In this document: one piece after another, positions 49,499 through 58,066 of the stretch
Position numbering within the stretch: the stretch's first letter is position 1
Layout of the letters: each line of letters begins with the position of its first letter
NCBI RefSeq assembly: GCF_900113965.1
Contig: NZ_FORI01000003.1
Location: forward strand, 62,001 to 126,000
DNA from: Treponema bryantii
GTDB lineage: Bacteria > Spirochaetota > Spirochaetia > Treponematales > Treponemataceae
Direction of reading: 5' to 3'
DNA: 64,000 nt
Position numbers and translations under genes: made by a program
Notes under the pieces: model-generated
The model's database searches: none
Seen by the model: only the letters and a program-made list of their open reading frames with translations
What the model was told of the DNA's origin: nothing

Positions 49499-51304
49499 TT
49501 ACTGATCGTCGTTCTCTTTCAATACTGCTAAGAATGCGCTTTGTGGAAGTTCTACATCACCAATCATCTTCATGCGCTTTTTACCTTCTTTCTGTTTTTC
49601 AAGAAGCTTGCGCTTACGAGTGATATCACCACCGTAACATTTTGCAAGAACGTCTTTACGCACTGGGTTTACGGTTTCGCGGGCAATAATCTGGCCGCCG
49701 ATGGCACCCTGAATTGCTACCTTGAACTGCTGACGAGAAATCTCATTCTTAAGTCTTTCACAAACCTTACGAGCACGATCTACTGCGTTCTGACGGAAGG
49801 TCAAAAGAGAAAGAGCATCCACAATCTTACCATTCAAAAGAATATCAACCTTTACAAGATCAGTTGCACGATATCCTGTAACTTCATAATCAAAAGAAGC
49901 ATAACCTCGGCTGTAGCTCTTAAGACGGTCATAGAAATCAAAGAGAACTTCTGCAAGCGGCATCTCGTAAGTAAGTTCAACACGCTTTGTATCAAGATAC
50001 TGCATGTTTGTCTGCACACCACGTTTTTCTGTACAAAGTGCGATTATTGAACCAAGGTATTCTGCAGGTGTAATGATTGAAGCCTTGATATATGGCTCTT
50101 CTGCATCATGTATTCTTCCCTGAGGATATTCAGAAGGGTTATCGATATACATATCTTCACCATTCTGAAGATGAAGCAGATATCGTACAGACGGTGCAGT
50201 AAAGATTACAGCCTGGTCAAAGTCGCGTTCAAGGCGTTCCTGAATAATTTCAAGATGAAGAAGACCAAGGAAGCCGCAGCGGAAACCGTTACCGAGAGCA
50301 AGAGAATTATCTTTTTCATAAATCAAACTTGCATCGTTGAGTTTGAGTTTTTCCATGCTGTCTTTGAGTTCTTCATAATCATTTGAATCCATAGGATAAA
50401 TTGAAGAATAAACAACAGGCTTTACTTCCTTAAAACCAGGAAGAGGCTCCTCTACACCGCCCTCAACAGAAGTAATTGTATCACCAACTTTTACATCACT
50501 TACAGTTTTAAGACCTGAGATAATATAACCTACATCGCCGGCTTCAAGCACTCCGGTTTCTTCATAGTTGATCTTGAAGATACCACACTGCTCTACCTTG
50601 TACTGAGTATTTGTACTCATCATCTTGATAAGGTCACCAGTCTTAAGACGTCCTTCCATTACACGTACGTGAACAACAACGCCACGGTAAACATCGTAAT
50701 GGCAGTCAAAAATCAAAGCAGCAAGTTTTCCATCAGGATTTCCTTTAGGAGCCGGAAACTTTGTTACAATAGCTTCAAGAAGCTCATCGATTCCTTCACC
50801 AGTTTTTGCAGAAACACACATTGCTTCACTTGAATCCAGTCCAAGCTCATTATCAATCTGATTTTTGCAGGAAGGAATATCTGCAGAAGCAAGGTCAATT
50901 TTATTGATTACCGGAACCATTGTAAGATCGTGTTCCAGTGCCATATACATATTTGAAACAGTCTGGCTTTCTACACCCTGAGTTGCGTCAATCAAAAGAA
51001 GAGCACCTTCACAAGATGCAATTGCGCGGGAAACTTCATATGAGAAATCTACGTGGCCCGGTGTATCTACGAAATTAAGCTCGTAATCATTTCCGTCTTT
51101 TGCATGATAAGGAATTGTAACTGCCTGACTTTTAATTGTGATTCCACGTTCACGTTCAATATCCATATTGTCGAGAATCTGGTTCATCATCTTGCGGTCA
51201 TCAATAATTTTTGCCTTCTGAATTAGACGGTCTGAAAGAGTTGATTTACCATGGTCAATATGGGCAACAATACAGAAGTTGCGTTTGAATTTCATTTCGG
51301 TCAT
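49499..51304 (-). CDS. lepA: Elongation factor 4 (LepA)
   Basis: A 601-residue ribosome-associated GTPase. AHIDHGKSTLSDRL (G1), RERGITIKSQAV (G2), VDTPGHVDFSYEVSRA (G3), NKIDL (G4) and CVSAKTGEG (G5) are intact, and the LepA-specific C-terminal domain ends with AKCYGGDITRKRKLLEKQKEGKKRMK. Standard length. AGGAGC is before the ATG. It is the last gene of the tilS - TPR - protease - lepA run. Confidence 0.98.
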   Translation of the reverse strand: MTEMKFKRNFCIVAHIDHGKSTLSDRLIQKAKIIDDRKMMNQILDNMDIERERGITIKSQAVTIPYHAKDGNDYELNFVDTPGHVDFSYEVSRAIASCEGALLLIDATQGVESQTVSNMYMALEHDLTMVPVINKIDLASADIPSCKNQIDNELGLDSSEAMCVSAKTGEGIDELLEAIVTKFPAPKGNPDGKLAALIFDCHYDVYRGVVVHVRVMEGRLKTGDLIKMMSTNTQYKVEQCGIFKINYEETGVLEAGDVGYIISGLKTVSDVKVGDTITSVEGGVEEPLPGFKEVKPVVYSSIYPMDSNDYEELKDSMEKLKLNDASLIYEKDNSLALGNGFRCGFLGLLHLEIIQERLERDFDQAVIFTAPSVRYLLHLQNGEDMYIDNPSEYPQGRIHDAEEPYIKASIITPAEYLGSIIALCTEKRGVQTNMQYLDTKRVELTYEMPLAEVLFDFYDRLKSYSRGYASFDYEVTGYRATDLVKVDILLNGKIVDALSLLTFRQNAVDRARKVCERLKNEISRQQFKVAIQGAIGGQIIARETVNPVRKDVLAKCYGGDITRKRKLLEKQKEGKKRMKMIGDVELPQSAFLAVLKENDDQ

Positions 51305-51321
51305 TTTAATATGCTCCTGAG

Positions 51322-52950
51322 TTAGAAGTAGTAAGGGCTTTCAAAACTTGTTCCAAGATTTATCACTACATCAAGGAAAGCCTTTTTCTTTCGCTTAGTG
51401 GAAACTGAAGTGATAATTGCCTTGCTTTTCTGATCAACAACTACATCAAGTACTGTAACTGTATCGTTCTCAGAAAAACTTAAATCATCTGCGGAACTGC
51501 CCGGAATAATTTTTTCTATTGTATAGGAATTTTTGTTTGTTGTCGATGAAGGAATTAATTTCATTCCAAAAAGAGGCACAAATGATGTTGTAATCAAATC
51601 TGAATCAAAAACTGTAAGTGCCGGATTTTCTGGTCGTTTATCAAGATAAACAAGACAGCTTTTTTCTGTACCATCATCTTTTGAAATATAACGGCATTCA
51701 AGAATAGTTTCAGTTTCATAACCCATCATGAGAAAATTGAAATCATCAATTGAAGAAACTTTTTTACCATCAAGAGAAGTAATTACATCACCTTCAGAAA
51801 GACCTGCCATAAAACCAGAGCCACCCGGAAGAACATATTGAACTTCAAGACCAAGTTTCTTGCTGTTCTCGCGTTTTGTATTTCCAAAACAGCCAATCCA
51901 TGAATGAACAATTTCTCCACGTCCATAAAGATAAATCAGTTCCTGTTTTAAGTATTCAACCGGGATTGCAAAGTTTAATCCCTGAAGCTGAAGCATTCCC
52001 GCATATACAATTGCCTGTACCTTAAGATTCTGATCAATAAGAGGACCACCAGAGTTTCCAGAGTTTACTGCAGCATCAATCTGAAATACATTTCCCAGAG
52101 CAAGCAGCTTGCGGTCAAAAGAAGAAATTATTCCAGAAGTAAGAGTTCCCTCGAGTCCAACAGGAGTTCCGATTGCAGAAATCTTATCTCCTATTTCAAG
52201 GTCACTGCTGGAACCAAGATTCAAAACATATTGTGGAGTTATTTCTGCTTTCAAAAGAGCAAGGTCCATTAATTCATCATAACCAACAACCTTGGCTGGA
52301 ATCTTTGTAATATTATCATCCGGCAGCTTTATATAAAGACGTACATAGCCTTCATACTTTGGATTTACCATTGAATCAATTACATGATGATTTGTAACGA
52401 TATAACCGCGGCTGTCAATAAAAAAGCCAGAACCAATAATAACATCTGCATAGCCGGCGCCGTGTTTTACTGTAACACCACGGTCTACCCAGATAGTAAC
52501 AGCGGCCTTCATACATTCAGAAATCTTTGAAGGAGGAGTTGTGTTTTTACAGAAACCTGGAACATTATTCCAGGCAAGAGTTTCAACCTCCCCAAAAGAA
52601 AGCTTTTCTGATTTCCAGTCCGGCTTTAGTGCCTTCAAAGAAATATAATATTTTTTTGCATCAAGATATTTTTCTTCTTCGAGAGCTTTATTAAAAAGTT
52701 CTTCGAGATTTGAAAAACAGCGGTCGATTACCTCTTCGCGGCCAAGAAGTTTTGCACGCCACAGAGCTCTTACAGGTTCACTTTCCATAAAGGCGTCTAT
52801 GCGGCCAATTTCATTTTGAACAATGTCATCATCAGAATAATTTAATGGCTCTGGTACTGAAGAAGGCTGGCGGATAGTTCTGCAGGAAATGCACAAAAGT
52901 GCACTGATTAAAAAAACTGCAGATGAGAAAGATTTTATTAAACGCTGCAT
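51322..52950 (-). CDS. HtrA-like serine protease lipoprotein with PDZ domain
   Basis: A 542-residue secreted protein. The signal peptide starts at ATG 52950 (MQRLIKSFSSAVFLISALLC) and ends in LLCISC, a lipobox. A helical region (~40-140) precedes a trypsin-like domain with triad VTNHHVID (His), MDLALLKAE (Asp) and NSGNSGGPL (Ser), all intact, and a PDZ domain (GFMAGLSEGDVITSLDGKKV), with a possible degenerate second PDZ. Likely periplasmic quality control. AAGGAG is 12 bp upstream of this ATG; an earlier ATG at 52974 overlaps the preceding gene and would bury the signal peptide. Confidence 0.9.
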   Translation of the reverse strand: MQRLIKSFSSAVFLISALLCISCRTIRQPSSVPEPLNYSDDDIVQNEIGRIDAFMESEPVRALWRAKLLGREEVIDRCFSNLEELFNKALEEEKYLDAKKYYISLKALKPDWKSEKLSFGEVETLAWNNVPGFCKNTTPPSKISECMKAAVTIWVDRGVTVKHGAGYADVIIGSGFFIDSRGYIVTNHHVIDSMVNPKYEGYVRLYIKLPDDNITKIPAKVVGYDELMDLALLKAEITPQYVLNLGSSSDLEIGDKISAIGTPVGLEGTLTSGIISSFDRKLLALGNVFQIDAAVNSGNSGGPLIDQNLKVQAIVYAGMLQLQGLNFAIPVEYLKQELIYLYGRGEIVHSWIGCFGNTKRENSKKLGLEVQYVLPGGSGFMAGLSEGDVITSLDGKKVSSIDDFNFLMMGYETETILECRYISKDDGTEKSCLVYLDKRPENPALTVFDSDLITTSFVPLFGMKLIPSSTTNKNSYTIEKIIPGSSADDLSFSENDTVTVLDVVVDQKSKAIITSVSTKRKKKAFLDVVINLGTSFESPYYF

Positions 52951-52951
52951 A

Positions 52952-55066
52952 TTATTTTGAAGCTCCTTCTTCATCTAATGGAACAGAAGTTAAAGGAACT
53001 CTTCTGCAGTAATAAGCAGCACCAACTTTTATAACAGATATTCTTTCTTCTTCTTTGTAATCAAATATATCAATTCTACCCTGCTCAAGTCCGTGAGAAA
53101 CATAGTTCAAAATTGCCTGCTCTTCATCAGGTAAACCTTTTTCGTCTATCCAGTAAATATTTTCATTTTCACCGGCATAAACCATTACTTCAGTTCCTTC
53201 TGCATCTGCAATCATTTTTACAGGTACACCGTTTGCAAGTGTCAGCGAAAGAATCTGAAGTCCATTTGAATCAAAATAAATTGACTCTTCAATAAGAGTT
53301 TCACCTTCCTTCTGAGGATAGCGGATATACTGGCTGTCTGGAATTCCATTGTCATCATTATCCCAGATGGTAACCTTTCCACCGAATTCGAGATACTGCT
53401 CACTGAATTCACAGAAGGTATTTGCATTGCGGTCAATCTGAATCTTTCTGAGATAAAGGTCAGAGCGGCCATCTATGAAATTAAATACACTGGAAATAAT
53501 ACGGTCATTTTCTTCTGAACGTAAACCTTCCTGCGCAAATGGAATTTCTGAATAAAGTTCTGTTGTTTCAAAACTTCCGTCATTATCGTAATCAACAAAA
53601 CGAACAAGAGAACTTTCCTTTGAGAAATCACAATAAGCATAACGTGCATTGTTTTCATAGAATTCTGCAAAGACTATGTTTCCACCTGAAAGTGTATAAA
53701 CAATTTTTGCATCGTCACGTTCTGTGATTGGAAGCTCAAAGCTTGAAGCCTTTTCAATTAAATCCTGTGGAAGAGGAATTGCGTAGGTTTCTGTAATGTA
53801 TGGAATATAAAATTCTGCTCCCGTACGTGCAATAACATTATCAGTTACGAAATCAAAAGGAGAGAATGTAAAATCATCATGAAGGAAATTAAAGTTCAGC
53901 TTTGTATCTGAATACAAGACTTTTGAAATGCGTGGATAAGTATCATAGAAGAATTGAATGCGGCTTGAATTAAAATATACAAAAACCGGTGCACCAAAAT
54001 CACATGAAGAATAAAGCTCTGTTAATCCGTCATTGTTTGCGTCATATTTTATATATTGTGGGCGTCCGTTTTCATACTGAACAACAAACTCATACTGCAA
54101 ATCCATATTCTCATCTATGTAAAGAGTTCCAGTAAAGTCTGCGAGAGTTTCTGCAGCACGCTGTACAACTTCAGGATCAGAAAGCAGTGCTATAAAAGTT
54201 TCCAGAGAATCAAGTGAGAACTCATTTCCAGAAGCACCAAAGTACATATCAAAGGCTTCTGCATCTGTATAGATTCCAGCTCGGAGTGCAGCTGTTGCAA
54301 GCAGTTCGCTGAGCTTTTTATTTTTTGCATCAATTGCTTTGATAAGGCGAAGTTTATCTTCTCCTCTTGCAAAAGAAACTGCCATAAGTTCAAGCTCAGG
54401 ATTTCTGTCTGAATAGTCTGGAAGTTTGGTGATATATGAATCTGCAATTGTACTAACAATCTGTGGAATCTTATAGTCAATTCCATCGCGTTCTGCTTCA
54501 CTCATAAAGAGAGATTCGAACATAAAAAAGATTTCAGGGAAGCGCTGATCAGATGGATAAACACGGCGGTCGCTGTTAAGACGCTGACGTGCATTTGCAA
54601 GAGATTCGGTAGTTCCCATGCGATAATAATTTTTGATACGGATAAACTCTGCATCTGCAGAATAAATGTAAGGCTCTGAATCAAGGGCAGAAAGAGATTC
54701 TTCATAAAGTCCTGTATCAGAAAGAAGGTCTGCAATAAAAATGCGGGCACTGTTTTTTGTATAACCTGCCCAGCTGGAACGCTCAAAAGCAGAAGACAAA
54801 AGTCGAAGCGCATCTGCCTTTGTTGCTCCAAGATTTAAGGAAGCAGCGGCCTTGATATAATATAAGTCTGAAATTGAATCATCATAAGAAAGACCAAGCT
54901 CTGCCTGATTTAAGGCATTCTGCCAGTCATCGGCAACAAGGCAGTTTTCTGCAAGCTTTAAGCAGCGCAGCGCAGTATTTTTATTTGCTGCTCCTGCAGA
55001 ACTCTGTGCAGCAAGCGAAAATGAAATTCCCAATGACAAAAGAAAAATAACAGCAAACTTTTTCAT
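52952..55066 (-). CDS. Periplasmic TPR-like protein with repeated beta segments
   Basis: A 704-residue secreted protein with a signal peptide (MKKFAVIFLLSLGISFSLAA). The first ~250 residues are helical repeats of TPR type (LAENCLVADDWQNALNQAELG, YYIKAAASLNLGATKADALR). The rest is beta-rich with recurring Asp-rich phrases (YDANNDGLTELY, DYDNDGSFETTE, DNDDNGIPDSQYI), like calcium-binding or FG-GAP-like repeats. Function unknown; probably surface or periplasmic scaffolding. Its ATG overlaps the tilS stop (ATGA) and its end touches the protease gene, so all are coupled. Confidence 0.75.
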   Translation of the reverse strand: MKKFAVIFLLSLGISFSLAAQSSAGAANKNTALRCLKLAENCLVADDWQNALNQAELGLSYDDSISDLYYIKAAASLNLGATKADALRLLSSAFERSSWAGYTKNSARIFIADLLSDTGLYEESLSALDSEPYIYSADAEFIRIKNYYRMGTTESLANARQRLNSDRRVYPSDQRFPEIFFMFESLFMSEAERDGIDYKIPQIVSTIADSYITKLPDYSDRNPELELMAVSFARGEDKLRLIKAIDAKNKKLSELLATAALRAGIYTDAEAFDMYFGASGNEFSLDSLETFIALLSDPEVVQRAAETLADFTGTLYIDENMDLQYEFVVQYENGRPQYIKYDANNDGLTELYSSCDFGAPVFVYFNSSRIQFFYDTYPRISKVLYSDTKLNFNFLHDDFTFSPFDFVTDNVIARTGAEFYIPYITETYAIPLPQDLIEKASSFELPITERDDAKIVYTLSGGNIVFAEFYENNARYAYCDFSKESSLVRFVDYDNDGSFETTELYSEIPFAQEGLRSEENDRIISSVFNFIDGRSDLYLRKIQIDRNANTFCEFSEQYLEFGGKVTIWDNDDNGIPDSQYIRYPQKEGETLIEESIYFDSNGLQILSLTLANGVPVKMIADAEGTEVMVYAGENENIYWIDEKGLPDEEQAILNYVSHGLEQGRIDIFDYKEEERISVIKVGAAYYCRRVPLTSVPLDEEGASK

Positions 55067-56445
55067 AACTTTACAATCCAATCCTTATATCCTAAAAATC
55101 CACCGAGAACAGCTTTTATTCTCTGAGATTTTTCATCTAATAACTGAATGACAGGAACCAGACTTTTTTGAGAAGCAGCCACATGCCAGTCAGAAAGAAT
55201 GTCAGAAACTTTTTTTTCTGAACCGTCGGCACATATTACAGTATCGCCAGGGGAAATGTTTCTGACACAGAACGGAAGAGAAACTCCGTCTACAACAGCC
55301 CCTTCACCGGCACAGACAGAAACAAGATTTTTTCCATTCTGTTCCCTATTATTAAAAACATTCAAAACTCCAAAAGGAAACTCAAATGTTCCACTTTTTT
55401 CTATTATATCAGAAAAAACTAAATCAGTATTGTCTTCTGTGTGTTTTTTTATAAAAAGATGTTTTTTTTCGCAAATGATATCGATTGATGCAAAATGCTT
55501 TGTAAATGAAGCTTTACCTTCATCATCCAAAGCCAATACCACATCTTTCAAAAACTGATGAGGAATACGGGAATCTTCCCCGGCCTTGTTGCAGGCTTCC
55601 AAAAGAATGCGGTATTTTATTGAATCTGGAGCAGCCAAAAAATCATCTAATGAAAGCTGCACACTGTCATCGGTATTTACAGTAAGAGGAATTGTTGAAA
55701 GCAGAGACTGAATAACCTGTGAGTCTTCACTTGCCTTCTGAGCGCCGCTAAGAACAGCTTTCTGCCAGCCTTCAAAGTTTTCATCAAGAAATGGAACCAG
55801 TTTAAGTCTTATTTTATTGCGAAGATAATCTGTTTCAAAATTTGTTTTATCTGTACGCCAGCTGATATTCTGCGAGGTGAGATAATCTTCAATTTCGCTG
55901 CGAGTGATATTTAATAGAGGTCTAATATAATTACCGCGTCGCTCTTTAATACCGCCTGCAGAATCCAGAGAAGCACCCTGTAAAAAACGCATGAGAACAG
56001 TTTCAAGCTGGTCATTTTTATTATGAGCAAGGCAAAGAGCATCAAGGGAATTGTCTGCGATAAACTCTTCAAAGGCTTTATAACGAAGAGCCCGCGCTGC
56101 ATCTTCAGTTCCGCCTCCACGCTTTTGTGCTTCTGATTGTACAAGCCCTTTTTTCAATTCCACTACTTTGCAGAAAATCTGAACCTTTTTTTCTTCCTGA
56201 AGTTTTTTACAAAGCTCGCTTACATATTGCGCATCACCAGCAGATTCTTCTGCAGGCCTGATATTATGATTTACGGTAATTACATATAGAGAAGAAAAAA
56301 TAGATGATAATGAAAGAAGAAGAGAAACAGAATCTGCGCCACCGGACACAGCAAGTCCAATTTTCTGAGTACCGTTTAGCGTTTCGTCGGGCTTAATTCC
56401 ACATTCAATAAGATTCTTTTTTACTTTTTCTTCAAACTCACACAT
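55063..56445 (-). CDS. tilS: tRNA(Ile)-lysidine synthase
   Basis: TilS converts C34 of tRNA-Ile(CAU) to lysidine. The 461 residues carry the N-type ATP-pyrophosphatase P-loop LAVSGGADSVSLLLSL (~32-47), VNHNIRP, AARALRYKAFEEF, LAHNKNDQLETVLMRFLQGA and YIRPLLNITRSEIEDYL. Standard length. The ATG at 56445 has no Shine-Dalgarno sequence and directly follows the T-run of the rplY terminator. Therefore expression depends on read-through or on an internal start. No later Met precedes the P-loop. Confidence 0.95.
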   Translation of the reverse strand: MCEFEEKVKKNLIECGIKPDETLNGTQKIGLAVSGGADSVSLLLSLSSIFSSLYVITVNHNIRPAEESAGDAQYVSELCKKLQEEKKVQIFCKVVELKKGLVQSEAQKRGGGTEDAARALRYKAFEEFIADNSLDALCLAHNKNDQLETVLMRFLQGASLDSAGGIKERRGNYIRPLLNITRSEIEDYLTSQNISWRTDKTNFETDYLRNKIRLKLVPFLDENFEGWQKAVLSGAQKASEDSQVIQSLLSTIPLTVNTDDSVQLSLDDFLAAPDSIKYRILLEACNKAGEDSRIPHQFLKDVVLALDDEGKASFTKHFASIDIICEKKHLFIKKHTEDNTDLVFSDIIEKSGTFEFPFGVLNVFNNREQNGKNLVSVCAGEGAVVDGVSLPFCVRNISPGDTVICADGSEKKVSDILSDWHVAASQKSLVPVIQLLDEKSQRIKAVLGGFLGYKDWIVKL

Positions 56446-56488
56446 AAAAAAAGACTGTCCCGCACACAAAAGTGTCAGAACAGTCTTT
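56446..56488 (-). terminator. Terminator of rplY abutting the tilS start
   Basis: On the minus strand, AAAGACTGT (56488-56480), inner hairpin ACAC-TTTT-GTGT, ACAGTCTTT (56458-56450) and seven T, ending at the ATG of tilS. An attenuator between rplY and the tilS operon is the plain reading. Confidence 0.88.
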
Positions 56489-56537
56489 ATTATACACCAA
56501 AAAACGGTGATTAGCGAGTACCTAGCGGTACGTGGAA

Positions 56538-57092
56538 TTAACCACGAGCTGGAGATACAGTAACGAGTGGGAGTTCAGCGCTTGTAAGAACTTCAACCTT
56601 GCTGTCAAGCTTGAGATCCTTTACGCGGAGAGCTTCACTAACGTTGATTCCAGAAATATCAGCAGAGATTGTTTCTGGGAGGTCAGCGATAGCTGCCTTA
56701 ATTTTGATTTCGTTATTGCGTTCTTTCTTGAAACCACCCTTAAGAACACCAGCTGGAGTTCCTGTGTAGTGGATCTTAATCTTCATAACGAGTTTTTCGT
56801 CTGCATCTGGTGCAAAGAAATCTGCGTGAAGAACTTTGTCGTTACGGATGTTGTATTCAACGTCCTTGATCAAAGCGAGAGATTCTTTTCCATCAACCTT
56901 GAGAGTGATAGAAGTTGTTGGAGTGATAGTTCTCCAAATCTTGTTGAATTCTACTTCGCCAACTTCGATAGATGTAGCTTCACCCTTTGAGTTGTAAACA
57001 ACTGCTGGGATACGACCTACTTTGCGAAGATTTTTAGCAGCTGTTTTACCAGTAGCTGTACGAAGTTTTGCTTCGAGTGTCTGCTTACTCAT
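56538..57092 (-). CDS. rplY: 50S ribosomal protein L25 (Ctc/TL5 type)
   Basis: The 184 residues comprise the 5S-rRNA-binding L25 domain (RTATGKTAAKNLRKVGRIPAV, about 11-31) and the longer Ctc/TL5 C-terminal beta domain (ADLPETISADISGINVSEAL). AAGGAGC is before ATG. It is a single-gene unit closed by a terminator-attenuator in front of tilS. The leader region upstream is occupied by repeats. Confidence 0.96.
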   Translation of the reverse strand: MSKQTLEAKLRTATGKTAAKNLRKVGRIPAVVYNSKGEATSIEVGEVEFNKIWRTITPTTSITLKVDGKESLALIKDVEYNIRNDKVLHADFFAPDADEKLVMKIKIHYTGTPAGVLKGGFKKERNNEIKIKAAIADLPETISADISGINVSEALRVKDLKLDSKVEVLTSAELPLVTVSPARG

Positions 57093-57168
57093 TTTCTTAA
57101 AGCTCCTTATATCCTTTAAAATATTTGAATATATTATCAGAAAATGAGAGTTTATTCAATAGAAGATG

Positions 57169-57260
57169 CAGGAGGGGGAAGTCTCCCCCTACGCCTCAAC
57201 CGCCTTCTGCGTTTTCGGCTACCCTCTCTACGGGGGCTCTGCCCCCGTAACGCCCCCGGG
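57169..57260. repeat. G/C-run repeat, family C, copy 2
   Basis: GCAGGAGGGGGAAGTCTCCC CC and CTACGGGGGCTCTGCCCCCG with ACGCCCCCGGG, similar to the inverse of 39977-40057. It folds into several strong G-C stems. Confidence 0.75.
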
Positions 57261-57292
57261 TGGCTCATATTTCTCAGCCTCCCCGGCTCATA

Positions 57293-57375
57293 GCCACGGT
57301 GGTTGAGTAGCGAAGCGTATCGAAACCATATTTTGATATCCGCATTAATTTCTGTGGATTTCAAATCACCGTGGC
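57293..57375. repeat. Palindrome with family B sequence inside
   Basis: Arms GCCACGGTG (57293-57301) and CACCGTGGC (57367-57375) bound a segment containing GGTGGTTGAGTAGCGAAGCG and ATCGAAACCA, the family B motif also at 5919. Confidence 0.75.
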
Positions 57376-57419
57376 GGAGGGCGGAAATCTATTAAATCGA
57401 GTTCTCGAAAATTACCGCA

Positions 57420-57577
57420 GACAGGATTCGCCGCTTCAGTCGGAAACCTCCTGTTTCCTCCTTCCGTGGCCGCCTCCGCTCACTTCCTGCCACCTCCTGT
57501 GGCAGGATTTCAAAAATTGCTGCGCCACTGCTCGCAATTTTTGAAACCGTTCGCTTCGTTTCGAATCCTGTCGACCC
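57420..57577. repeat. Multi-hairpin element carrying inverted copies of the tRNA-Gln T-arm
   Basis: Ends GACAGGATTCG (57420-57430) and CGAATCCTGTC (57562-57572) are inverted copies. The right end extends to an 18-bp perfect inverse of the tRNA-Gln 3' region (57560-57577 vs 57647-57664). Inside are hairpins TCCTGCCAC-N5-GTGGCAGGA (57485-57507) and TTTCAAAAATTGC against 57534-57546. Together with the repeats before it, this fills the 552-bp gap before rplY; no gene is seen. Confidence 0.85.
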
Positions 57578-57597
57578 CTCTTTAATTTCAGGGAGTT

Positions 57598-57636
57598 AAA
57601 AAAAATAAGAGTTCCCCTAATTTTTAGGAGAACTCT
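57598..57636 (-). terminator. Terminator of spoVG-tRNA-Gln
   Basis: On the minus strand, AGAGTTCTCCT, a 7-base loop, AGGGGAACTCT, then TATTTTTTTT, beginning 9 bp after the tRNA 3' end. Confidence 0.92.
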
Positions 57637-57644
57637 ATAATTTT

Positions 57645-57717
57645 CTGGGTCGACAGGATTCGAACCTGTGGAATGACGGCACCAAAAGCCGTTGGCTTAC
57701 CGCTTGCCGACGACCCA
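57645..57717 (-). tRNA. tRNA-Gln (anticodon UUG)
   Basis: A 73-base cloverleaf: acceptor TGGGTCG / CGACCCA with U1-A72 pair and discriminator G73 (typical Gln identity), D-arm with AAGCGGTAA, anticodon arm ACGGC-TTTTGGT-GCCGT giving anticodon TTG, and T-arm with GGTTCGAATCC. CCA is not encoded. It starts 26 bp after the spoVG stop; TATAAT (57735-57730) lies just upstream, so it may have its own promoter. Confidence 0.95.
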
Positions 57718-57742
57718 AAGATGTCATCTATTATATAATATT

Positions 57743-58024
57743 TTAGTCGTCTGGGGAAGTACCTGTTTCTACGTGACCAGCGTTGTATTCTGCGAGAATC
57801 TTGTCCTGCAGTTCGGTACGGAACTCTGGGCTGATTGGATGGGCTACATCCTTGTATTCCCCGTTGGCAGTTTTTCGGCTTGGCATTGCAATGAACAGGC
57901 CGCTTTTGCCTTCGATAATTTTTACATTGTGAACAACAAAGCAGTTATCAAAAGTAACTGTAACATAAGCTCTAAGCTTACCTTCGTCCTCAACCTTTCT
58001 AATTCTCAATTCGGTAATCTGCAT
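57743..58024 (-). CDS. spoVG: SpoVG-family regulator
   Basis: The 93 residues match SpoVG: ITELRIRKVEDEGKLRAYV, NCFVVHNVKIIEGKSGLFI, AMPSRKTANGEYKDVAHPI and a short acidic tail. In Borrelia and Listeria SpoVG proteins bind nucleic acids, so a global regulator is expected here. GGAGG is 11 bp before the ATG. It follows ispE by 42 bp and precedes tRNA-Gln. Confidence 0.97.
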   Translation of the reverse strand: MQITELRIRKVEDEGKLRAYVTVTFDNCFVVHNVKIIEGKSGLFIAMPSRKTANGEYKDVAHPISPEFRTELQDKILAEYNAGHVETGTSPDD

Positions 58025-58066
58025 AAATCATCTACCTCCGCAAAATTACACCGCAAAACTATAATC

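Noticed and set aside
57152-57364. Possible small gene in the repeat cluster before tRNA-Gln
   Set aside because: It consists of family B and C repeats, with Arg/Pro-rich low-quality translation and no ribosome-binding site.
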